From contig JAJPIJ010000044.1 in the NCBI GenBank assembly GCA_021324815.1, positions 20,245 to 84,244 on the forward strand: a DNA stretch of 64,000 nucleotides. Direction: 5' to 3'. The position numbers and the translations under genes are program-made. The notes below the pieces were generated by a model. It saw nothing but the letters and a program-made list of their open reading frames with translations, was not told the origin of the DNA and searched no databases. Source of the DNA: Gammaproteobacteria bacterium (GTDB lineage Bacteria > Pseudomonadota > Gammaproteobacteria > JAJPIJ01). Below, piece by piece: positions 22,780 through 32,302 of the stretch. How positions within the stretch are numbered: the stretch's first letter is position 1; every line of letters starts with the position of its first letter.

Positions 22780-23586
22780 ATGCTCGTCGATTCGCACTGC
22801 CACATCCCCCTCATCCTGCAGCAGTCGCCCGGAAGCAATTTGCCGGAGTTGCTTGCCGCCGCCCGCGCGGCGGAGGTCGCCGGCATGCTCTGCGTCGCCG
22901 TGGACCTCGAAGGCGTGCCGGCCCTGCTGGGGCTGGCGCGGCGATATCCGAACATAGTCATCTCCGTCGGCGTGCACCCCAACGCGCACCCGGAACATGA
23001 GCCGGACGTGGACACCCTGCTGGCCTACGCCCGCGATCCGCGCGTCATCGCCATCGGCGAGACCGGGCTTGATTACTATCGCAGCCGCGGTGATCTGGGC
23101 TGGCAGCACGAACGCTTTCGCCGCCACATCCGTGTCGCACGGATTGCGAAAAAACCGCTCATTGTGCATTCGCGCGAGGCGAGGGGGAATGTCATCAAAA
23201 TTTTGTCAGAAGAGAAAGCAGGTGAAGCAGGTGGAATAATGCATTGTTTCACCGATGATTATGAAACCGCACTTAAAGCATTACATTTGAATTTTCTCAT
23301 CTCGTTTTCCGGCATTCTGACGTTCAAAAACGCAACGGCCTTGCAGGAGGTCGCGAGAAAACTGCCCCTGGAGCGGCTGCTGGTGGAGACCGATTCCCCC
23401 TATCTCGCGCCCGTTCCCTATCGCGGTAAAAGCAACCAGCCCGCCTATGTGCGTCATGTTGCGGAGTTTCTGGCCTCGCTCAAGGGGACGACGTTTGAGC
23501 AGGTCGCGAAACAGACCACTCGCAACTTCCTCGATTTGTTTCCATCAACCCGCGCGGGCATGTGCCCCGAAGCCGCGCCAGGTTGA
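22780..23586 (+). CDS. tatD: TatD family hydrolase
   Basis: MLVDSHCHIPLI...IAIGETGLDYYRSRGDLGWQHERFRRHIRVARIAKKPLIVHSREA...LVETDSPYLAPVPYRGKSNQP. Confidence 0.94.
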   Translation: MLVDSHCHIPLILQQSPGSNLPELLAAARAAEVAGMLCVAVDLEGVPALLGLARRYPNIVISVGVHPNAHPEHEPDVDTLLAYARDPRVIAIGETGLDYYRSRGDLGWQHERFRRHIRVARIAKKPLIVHSREARGNVIKILSEEKAGEAGGIMHCFTDDYETALKALHLNFLISFSGILTFKNATALQEVARKLPLERLLVETDSPYLAPVPYRGKSNQPAYVRHVAEFLASLKGTTFEQVAKQTTRNFLDLFPSTRAGMCPEAAPG

Positions 23587-23637
23587 GTGCGGGAAGTCCA
23601 CCTCTCCGCCTTGAAACACGCGGTTTGAACGCGCAGC

Positions 23638-24015
23638 TCAGGGTTGCGGCTGGCCTTCCTTCACCTGATCGGCGTATTTGGCCAGTATTTCGCCCACCTT
23701 CTGCATGATTTCGGCCTGCATCTGCAACTGCAGCCTGGCATTGCCCGGCGGCAGTTCCGGGATCACCAGCTGACGCTGCATCATGGGGCATCCCATCATT
23801 CCTTCGCCCATCATGCCGCGCATCATGTCACCGCCCATCATCATTCCTCGCTGCATGCCTCCACCCGGCATTTCCCTGGAAGGGCCTTGTCCGGCGGCTT
23901 CGGCGGGTGGCTTGCCGGGATGATGAGTCTCATGTTCTTCGGCAAGGGCGTAACCGCCCGCCATCAACAGCATCGATGAGACTGCCACGATGATGGAAAG
24001 TCCGGGTTTGCGCAT
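23638..24015 (-). CDS. Exported methionine-rich protein, putative periplasmic copper-binding
   Basis: Signal-like MRKPGLSIIVAVSSMLLMAGGYALA, then MPGGGMQRGMMMGGDMMRGMMGEGMMGCPMMQRQ. Confidence 0.7.
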   Translation of the reverse strand: MRKPGLSIIVAVSSMLLMAGGYALAEEHETHHPGKPPAEAAGQGPSREMPGGGMQRGMMMGGDMMRGMMGEGMMGCPMMQRQLVIPELPPGNARLQLQMQAEIMQKVGEILAKYADQVKEGQPQP

Positions 24016-24080
24016 ATCGATCGCCTCGCTGTGTGGTTGATGCCAACGATTCAAGAATACCGCCCGGACGTTGATCCACA

Positions 24081-24094
24081 TTGATTTGGATCAT
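24081..24094 (-). promoter_or_regulatory. FNR/ANR-type box upstream of the Met-rich protein gene
   Basis: TTGATTTGGATCAT, 13/14 match to TTGAT-N4-ATCAA; TATTCT -10 candidate (complement 24054-24059) centred 31 bp downstream. Confidence 0.6.
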
Positions 24095-24119
24095 GTCCTG
24101 CAAGGATATTTGCCGGCGT

Positions 24120-24616
24120 TTAAGGGGTCGAAAAATAATGATGTTCGCCGGATGCTGATGGCGTAACCGGCACGGCCTGAACACCGAGGCCGTAATGATA
24201 GACGAGCTCCCCGCCGCGCCAGGCCGTGGCCGCCAGCATCAATGCGGGCACCAACAGCGCCAGCAGGAATAACGCGCTGACGGGCGCATTTCTACGGGCA
24301 TGCCCGACGCTCCAGAGGACGGCCGGCAGATAAAGCAGGATCGTGGCGAGGGCCGAATTGCGATGCACCTCCATGGAGGCATGCGCCTCCTCCGCGTGCG
24401 CCACCGTGTTGAATGCGATCCAGCCGGCGATGGCCGTGACGATGGCGGCCAGGAAGCCCAGCCAGAGGTTCCAGCAAGCGACGCTCAGGAGTTGCATCTG
24501 TAATGCGGATCCCTGCCGCAGCAGGCCCGCGACGATGAACAGAGCGGTGCCGTTTAGAGCAGGGCGACCGCGAAGTGCACAAAAATGGGGTGCCAGTTCG
24601 GGACAATCTCAATCAT
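24120..24616 (-). pseudogene. DUF2231-like membrane protein, frameshifted
   Basis: ATG at 24616 gives MIEIVPNWHPIFVHFAVALL*; the adjacent frame continues NGTALFIVAGLLRQGSALQMQLLSVACWNLWLGFLAAIVTAIAGWIAFNTVAH..., so a 1-nt loss near 24556 splits the gene. Confidence 0.65.
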
Positions 24617-24714
24617 TGCGGATACCCCGCCGCCGGGTAACTGCCGGGATGTTACCCCATTTTATCGCCTTAAAAAGCGGAATCATGCCCCTGCCATGTC
24701 TACCGGTTCACAAG

Positions 24715-25365
24715 CTACGTCGGGTGGGTTTGACGCATGAATGATGGTAGAAATGCCGGGGTGCGGCGCATGTATTCACGATAGGCTTCGCCGAATGTAA
24801 TGAGCGCATCCTGTTCCTCGCGGCGCGCCAGTCGCACGTACATGTAAACAAGCACGGGAAACATCACCAGCGTCGGCAATGTCGGCCATTGCAGCAGGAA
24901 ACCCATCATGATCATGATGAAAGCCAGATATTGCGGATGACGCACACGCGCATAAACACCGCTGCAGGCCAGCGTCCCCGCGCGTTGCGCCTGGTAGAGG
25001 ACGCCCCAGGCCGAAGAAAGAAGCCAGAAGCCGGCGAAGATCAGGATATTGCTGAGCAGATGCAAAACATCGAAGTGTGGGTTGCCTTTGAGCCCGAGCA
25101 GCGTGTGCCAGAGGTGGCCGGTATCATGCGAGAACAAGTCGATCTCCGGATACCGTTTGGCAAGCCAGCCCGACAACAGATAAATCGTCAGTGGAAATCC
25201 ATACATCTCGGTGAACAGGGCGATGATAAACGCGGAGAAGGCGCCGAAACTGCGCCAATCGCGGCGCGTGCGCGGCCGGGCGAAACTGAATGCGAAAAAG
25301 ATGAAAAAAAGGGAATTGACCGCCACCAATCCCCACAGGCCGTAGGCGGATGTTTCGTGATTCAT
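24715..25365 (-). CDS. Isoprenylcysteine carboxyl methyltransferase-like membrane protein
   Basis: VYARVRHPQYLAFIMIMMGFLLQWPTLPTLVMFPVLVYMYVRLARREEQDALITFGEAYREYMRRTPAFLP, typical ICMT/PEMT C-terminal motif. Confidence 0.8.
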   Translation of the reverse strand: MNHETSAYGLWGLVAVNSLFFIFFAFSFARPRTRRDWRSFGAFSAFIIALFTEMYGFPLTIYLLSGWLAKRYPEIDLFSHDTGHLWHTLLGLKGNPHFDVLHLLSNILIFAGFWLLSSAWGVLYQAQRAGTLACSGVYARVRHPQYLAFIMIMMGFLLQWPTLPTLVMFPVLVYMYVRLARREEQDALITFGEAYREYMRRTPAFLPSFMRQTHPT

Positions 25366-25616
25366 GGTTGCTTCTCTTCACGCTTTTCGCCGCCGGCATT
25401 GTCGTGACGATCCTCGCCATGAGAATGGCGACCGTGGCCACGGCGCATAAAGAGATGCATCAGCGGGCAGGCGAGAAGCAGGAGATAAGGCAGCGCGCCC
25501 AGGAAATGGGCGCGGTGCTCCGTCAGTAGGTAAAAGAGCGCAAGCGCCATCAACACCCAGAAACCGACGCGGAAGCGCTGCTGTTGTTGACGAGAATCTT
25601 CAGGTTGCAGATTCAT
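25362..25616 (-). CDS. DUF2933-like small membrane protein
   Basis: GFWVLMALALFYLLTEHRAHFLGALPYLLLLACPLMHLFMRRGHGRHSHGE. Confidence 0.75.
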   Translation of the reverse strand: MNLQPEDSRQQQQRFRVGFWVLMALALFYLLTEHRAHFLGALPYLLLLACPLMHLFMRRGHGRHSHGEDRHDNAGGEKREEKQP

Positions 25617-25625
25617 TCACACGGC

Positions 25626-26366
25626 TCACGACGTGGCAGCTCCGGTCATTGGGCCGCATTCCGCATGCCCCTGGGCCTGCATGCGATGCCAGGTGAAATG
25701 CTCGTAGACCCCCGCCCAATAGGCGCCGAATGCAAAAGCGAAGAGCATCTCTTCCAACGGAATCGAATCGAGCACGACGCCGCTCAACGCCTTCAGGTTC
25801 CACACGGCCTCGATATATCCCGGCACCAGCCATTTCAGCGCCAGCATGAACACCAGGTAATAGCCAAGGAAGATCACGCTACCCACCAGCGTTTTGATCT
25901 TGAGGTCGGGTCGGCACAAGATGGTTGTCAACGCTCCTGCGAGCATGGCCGCAATCCCCGGGTAAATTGGATTCCATGGCAGAAAGAAAAGAAGAGGGAA
26001 GATCAGCACAGGGGTCGCAAGCGCGAGTCTGTGCAGGCGGTGGCGGCGGCGGTGCATTTCCCTTGAATCCACCGATTGTTCATGTTGTCTCGTCAGGACG
26101 TTGTACAGCACCGACCCGATGCCGCCGATCCCAAAGCAGAAGATCAGGCTCTCGACATCAAAACCCGTCGTCTGGGCGAGATTGAACAAGCTCGGGGGAT
26201 TCCAGTATTGGGGCACGAACAATGGTTCGGTGAGGCCGAAGGGCGTTGTAAATACACTGGTCCGGAACATCTGGCGCCGATACTCGGGAAACAGCCAGTA
26301 CAGCGCCAGCCACGGGATCAGGAAGGCGCCGGACCAAATCAACCAGACGTAGTGATACTTTGACAC
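25626..26366 (-). CDS. Lycopene cyclase domain-like integral membrane protein
   Basis: Multi-pass protein with WLIWSGAFLIPWLALYW and VVLDSIPLEEMLFAFAFGAYWAGVYEHFTW; the IPLEEMLF motif resembles CrtYcd-type cyclase domains. Confidence 0.6.
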   Translation of the reverse strand: MSKYHYVWLIWSGAFLIPWLALYWLFPEYRRQMFRTSVFTTPFGLTEPLFVPQYWNPPSLFNLAQTTGFDVESLIFCFGIGGIGSVLYNVLTRQHEQSVDSREMHRRRHRLHRLALATPVLIFPLLFFLPWNPIYPGIAAMLAGALTTILCRPDLKIKTLVGSVIFLGYYLVFMLALKWLVPGYIEAVWNLKALSGVVLDSIPLEEMLFAFAFGAYWAGVYEHFTWHRMQAQGHAECGPMTGAATS

Positions 26367-26372
26367 GGCGGC

Positions 26373-28724
<2,352 letters not shown>

Positions 28725-28758
28725 GGAATCAATATAATGCAAAAGTCAACCTACGTGA

Positions 28759-28772
28759 TTGACGCAAATCAT
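28759..28772 (-). promoter_or_regulatory. FNR/ANR-type box upstream of the copper ATPase
   Basis: TTGACGCAAATCAT, near match to TTGAT-N4-ATCAA; TATATT -10 candidate (complement 28731-28736) centred 32 bp downstream. Confidence 0.45.
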
Positions 28773-28819
28773 GGTTTTTTATCCTCGCTGCTTGAGAGCA
28801 GCTTATCATAGATACTTCG

Positions 28820-28835
28820 CATAATGTATATTATG
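28820..28835. repeat. AT-rich palindrome CATAAT-GTAT-ATTATG, possible operator
   Basis: Perfect 6-bp inverted repeat with 4-bp spacer in the copA/thioredoxin gap. Confidence 0.4.
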
Positions 28836-28888
28836 TTAAATAATGTCTGGTTTCACACCCGGACGAATTAGAGCAACACGACATACAT

Positions 28889-29155
28889 CTAAATCGCCTG
28901 GCCGACGCCGGCCGCCCGCAGTATGGCCTCCTCCGGCCCGCGTCCAGCGCAGCAATCGGCCAGCTTGCCGTTGATCACGACCGCGGGCACGGTACGGATG
29001 CCCAGGCTCTTCGCCCGCCTGGCTACTGCGGGTTCGTTCATGTCAAGGATCGTCACCTCGCACGACGGACACGCAATCCGGTTGACGAGTTGGATGGTCT
29101 CCTCGCACGCGGGGCACCCCGCGCTGAACACTTCTATCTTTCTCTTGGTAGACAT
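28889..29155 (-). CDS. Small thioredoxin/glutaredoxin-like protein with CPAC, CPSC and CC motifs
   Basis: MSTKRKIEVFSAGCPACEETIQLVNRIACPSCEVTILDMN...GIRTVPAVVINGKLADCCAGRG. Confidence 0.8.
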   Translation of the reverse strand: MSTKRKIEVFSAGCPACEETIQLVNRIACPSCEVTILDMNEPAVARRAKSLGIRTVPAVVINGKLADCCAGRGPEEAILRAAGVGQAI

Positions 29156-29168
29156 CTTGACGTCTCCT

Positions 29169-29933
29169 TTACGATGCGTTTGTCGTTTCAATCGGCTGTT
29201 GTTGCTGAGCGCATTTGGGGCAGGAGCCGATCTGACCTGCCCTCTTTGGCCACGCGTTCCACACGGACGCGGCCACAAGTCCCAAAAGCCCCGCATACAC
29301 GAATGGGGCGGATGCGTATGCGAACTTGAAGGTCAGGATGAGGCCAACGGATGCCATCCCCAGCATGAGCGGCCCGTAGCCACGGCGCGTCCTCGCGCGG
29401 AAGGCAAGGGCAAAAAGCGCGAGCCCGAGGAAACCCATGGTGACCGGCAACAGGAACGTTGAATTAAGCAGGAAACCGAGGCCGAGCGACCCGAGGACGC
29501 CCGCATAGGCCGGCCAGCATGCGGGGCAGGTACCGACAGGCAGAAATGCGGCGCCCACGCCCGGCACAAAGGCCAGGAAATGCCGCCAACCGCGCCCTCC
29601 CTCCGCTGGGCGGGCGGACGCAAACACCCCCTTCCCGAAGGCGGAGACGATGCTATGAACCGGCGGCACGCCCTTGAGACCCTCGGCGTGGTGGTCGTAG
29701 ATGCGGCAGGAATCGTGACCCTCGTTCGGTCCGGCTCCTGTCACGTCACGGCCATCCACGAGAATGGTTGGAGATCCATACTGTCGAACATAGGCCGGGA
29801 TCCCGGGCGACTTCCGGTCCCATTCCGTCCAGGACGGTGGCAACCCGGCCTCGCTGAATCCTCTGAGCAGGGCTTCTCTGGCGCGCTCCGCGTTGGGACA
29901 GTCCATGTCGTAGATCAGCTCGACGCGCGGCAT
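29169..29933 (-). CDS. Fusion protein: N-terminal thioredoxin-like domain + MerC/MerT-like membrane domain
   Basis: MPRVELIYDMDCPNAERARE...GSPTILVDGRDVTG, then VGTCPACWPAYAGVLGSLGLGFLLNSTFLLPVTMGFLGLALFALAFRAR. Confidence 0.7.
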   Translation of the reverse strand: MPRVELIYDMDCPNAERAREALLRGFSEAGLPPSWTEWDRKSPGIPAYVRQYGSPTILVDGRDVTGAGPNEGHDSCRIYDHHAEGLKGVPPVHSIVSAFGKGVFASARPAEGGRGWRHFLAFVPGVGAAFLPVGTCPACWPAYAGVLGSLGLGFLLNSTFLLPVTMGFLGLALFALAFRARTRRGYGPLMLGMASVGLILTFKFAYASAPFVYAGLLGLVAASVWNAWPKRAGQIGSCPKCAQQQQPIETTNAS

Positions 29934-30343
29934 GATTCTTCCTTTTCACAATCGAAGGCCTCAAGAATCGGGCACTGGCTGACGGGCCCCCTGCCCGGGC
30001 ATTCGTCGATGAGATTGATCAAAACCTTGCGCATCGCCTGAAGCGCTCTGACCTTGTCATCGATGTCAAGCACCTTGGCCTCCGCGCGGCGGCGGACATC
30101 CGCGCATTGGATTCCGGGCGTGGTCCGCAGCGCAAGCAGGCCCTTGATCTCTTTCAGGGTGAATCCAAGTCCCTGCGCGCGCTTGATGAAGCGCACGCGC
30201 AGCACCGCGTCGCCGGGGTACGCCCGGTAGTTCGACTCGGTGCGGGGTGGCTTGGGCAGCAGGCCCCGGCGCTCGTAGTAATGAATCGTCTGCAGGTTCA
30301 CGCCCGCCCGTCTGGCGACCTCACTGACCTTGAGACTTGTCAT
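29915..30343 (-). CDS. merR: MerR family heavy-metal-responsive regulator
   Basis: LKVSEVARRAGVNLQTIHYYERRGLLPKPPRTESNYRAYPGDAVLRVRFIKRAQGLGFTLKEIKGLL; Cys residues GIQCADV and CPGRGPVSQCP. Confidence 0.85.
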   Translation of the reverse strand: MTSLKVSEVARRAGVNLQTIHYYERRGLLPKPPRTESNYRAYPGDAVLRVRFIKRAQGLGFTLKEIKGLLALRTTPGIQCADVRRRAEAKVLDIDDKVRALQAMRKVLINLIDECPGRGPVSQCPILEAFDCEKEESCRASS

Positions 30344-30363
30344 TGGCTCATCTCCGAAATGCA

Positions 30364-30394
30364 ATCTGCACCCTATACCAAAGTATAGAGTCAA
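30364..30394 (-). promoter_or_regulatory. mer-type operator/promoter
   Basis: Minus strand TTGACTC-TATACTTTGGTATAG-GGTGCAGATT: -35 TTGACT, 6-bp dyad CTATAC/GTATAG in a 19-bp spacer, weak -10 GCAGAT; ends about 20 bp before the merR ATG. Confidence 0.7.
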
Positions 30395-30548
30395 GAGTCC
30401 TCTGGAATGTTTCGCGCAGAAAGCCCGTCACCGGCTTTTCAATGTCGAACTGCAAGCGTCCCAGCCACTTGGGTTTCCCCGCGGATGAGAGAGTTGGTGC
30501 GGAAATCCGCTCACACCTGCCCGGCTGTTATGATGGCAGGTGTTACAG

Positions 30549-30590
30549 AGTACCGACCTCAGAACCATCCCTGGTTTTGAGGTCGGTACT
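30549..30590. repeat. Long stem-loop, 18-bp arms (one mismatch), 6-nt loop
   Basis: AGTACCGACCTCAGAACC-ATCCCT-GGTTTTGAGGTCGGTACT. Confidence 0.8.
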
Positions 30591-30599
30591 GCTGCCTAC

Positions 30600-30803
30600 T
30601 TACTTGGACTGGCAGCGCCAGTTGCTGAGCTTGGGCGGCCCCTGCCAGGAGCAGTTTTGCGCCGCCTTCTCCTCGAACCTCGCCATGCTCACCCTGTCTG
30701 GTTTCGTCCCCGCGGTGGAGCTTGCGCAGCCCGCGGTCAGGGCAACGGCGCCGAGCGCGATTGCCACAATGAATGATTTGTAAAGTGTATTCGTGTTTTT
30801 CAT
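30600..30803 (-). CDS. Small putative lipoprotein
   Basis: MKNTNTLYKSFIVAIALGAVALTAGCASSTAG, lipobox LTAGC. Confidence 0.55.
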   Translation of the reverse strand: MKNTNTLYKSFIVAIALGAVALTAGCASSTAGTKPDRVSMARFEEKAAQNCSWQGPPKLSNWRCQSK

Positions 30804-30891
30804 GACCATGTCCTCCAGTATCCAGGAATCAAATGAGTACAGTGCAACTTTAGAAACCGGGATGGCCGGTTTCACAATGGAGGAAAATGAT

Positions 30892-31329
30892 TTACAAACG
30901 CAGACGTCCGGTCAGGAGATATATCCAATAGCCTTCATGGAAATGAAGGGAAGCGGCAAAGGCGGATGCCTTATTTCCCCGTGACGGCAAATCGAATATC
31001 GACGCAGGAAATGGAAAGCCTGTGGCCGGTGATGATTGCAGCGGCTTTTGTTTGCCGGCGGTATTAAAGGCCGCAATTGTTTGAACTGAACATCCCTGCA
31101 ACGACGATGCTGTACAACAACCGGATGGGGCGCTACCCATATAAGCAGCGCAATGGCCGGACATTTTGCAATTGGCTGTTGCCTGCGACGCACAGCAGCA
31201 GTTTGCAGTGAGGTCCTTAATGGCATCGCAGGAATACGCCACCTGCTCAAAGGGCAATTGCACAACCATGACGAAGGCGGCAACCCACCCCAAGGTCCGA
31301 TGCGCAATTTTAAGCCGTTTGCTCATCAT
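30892..31329 (-). CDS. Cys-rich exported hypothetical protein
   Basis: MSKRLKIAHRTLGWVAAFVMVVQLPFEQVAYSCDAIKDLTANCCCASQATANCKMSGHCAAYMGSAPSGCCTASSLQGCS. Confidence 0.5.
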   Translation of the reverse strand: MMSKRLKIAHRTLGWVAAFVMVVQLPFEQVAYSCDAIKDLTANCCCASQATANCKMSGHCAAYMGSAPSGCCTASSLQGCSVQTIAAFNTAGKQKPLQSSPATGFPFPASIFDLPSRGNKASAFAASLHFHEGYWIYLLTGRLRL

Positions 31330-31382
31330 AAAACTCAGGCGCATGGGCCAAATTAAATATGGCACTTCGCGCCGGTGATCGT

Positions 31383-31396
31383 TTGATCCAGATCAA
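31383..31396 (-). promoter_or_regulatory. Perfect FNR/ANR-type box upstream of the Cys-rich ORF
   Basis: TTGAT-CCAG-ATCAA embedded in a longer palindrome CCGGTGATCGTTTGATC...GATCAACGATCACCGG. Confidence 0.65.
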
Positions 31397-31795
31397 CGAT
31401 CACCGGTAAAGTCTCTCTCCTGGGTTGGATGAATTGCCATTTCATACGTTCCGTCTTCTGTATCCGGCTCTATATCGCCACGCCAACTTGACTCGGTCTC
31501 AATAAAATTCTTTGCAATCAAGGGATTCATTTTGAATGCCTGATCGCGGACTCCCCAGCTTCTCAAGATTTGCCCGCGACAATTTGTGGAAGCCGCAAAT
31601 TATTGCAAACGCATCCGCAGGGAATTCATGCATCGAAAGTGTGCAATGCTGCATGGTGGTGCACCACGCTGATGCGCTGAAACTCCAGCTTGTTGATGCT
31701 GGATGGCGTAACACAAAGTAAATAAAAGAGAATTTTTATTGGCATGGCATCTGCTGGGTTTAGGACATCGGATTCAACTATCGGGGCCTCCATCA

Positions 31796-32293
31796 ATGTT
31801 GCGTGCCAGTCTAACTGCCTCCGCTTGCCTGCTGGCGTCGTTTGCCACCACTGCTGCGCTCTCCGCGGAGTTCGATACTGCGGTTCCCTTGCAGGAGAAG
31901 GGCGTGGCGACCTATTACGTCTCCGCTGACTTCGACGGCCGGGCGCTGGATGATTTTCTGGTGGACACCGGCTCGGGCTACGTCAGTATCAGCGAGAAGA
32001 CCTTGAAAACTCTCAGAGACCTCGGGCGCGTCGAGTATTTGCGCAAAAGCACGGGCGTCATGGCGGACGGAACGGAAATATCGGTGCCGGTTTATCGCAT
32101 CGCCAGCATGCGCATCGGCAGCTGCGACGTCCGCGATGTCGAGGCCGTGGTCTTCGCGGGCGCCGATCATCAGATCCTCGGCCTGAGCGCGCTCAAGAAG
32201 GTGGCCCCCTTCGCGCTGTCCGTCGAACCGCCCAAGCTGATGCTCAGCCATTGCCAGGACGCCCCCGCCTCACTGGTGATGCAAGCCAATTGA
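31796..32293 (+). CDS. Retropepsin-like aspartyl protease family protein, exported
   Basis: Signal-like N-terminus; FDGRALDDFLVDTGSGYVSISEKTL (DTG motif) and QILGLSALKKV. Confidence 0.65.
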   Translation: MLRASLTASACLLASFATTAALSAEFDTAVPLQEKGVATYYVSADFDGRALDDFLVDTGSGYVSISEKTLKTLRDLGRVEYLRKSTGVMADGTEISVPVYRIASMRIGSCDVRDVEAVVFAGADHQILGLSALKKVAPFALSVEPPKLMLSHCQDAPASLVMQAN

Positions 32294-32302
32294 TGGCGTA
32301 GT

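Noticed and set aside
28788-28801. CTGCT-TGAG-AGCAG hairpin as a terminator
   Set aside because: Short stem with no U-tract in either orientation
31499-31714. 71-aa minus-strand ORF in the gap before the aspartyl-protease-like gene
   Set aside because: Short, no recognisable motif, no clear ribosome-binding context
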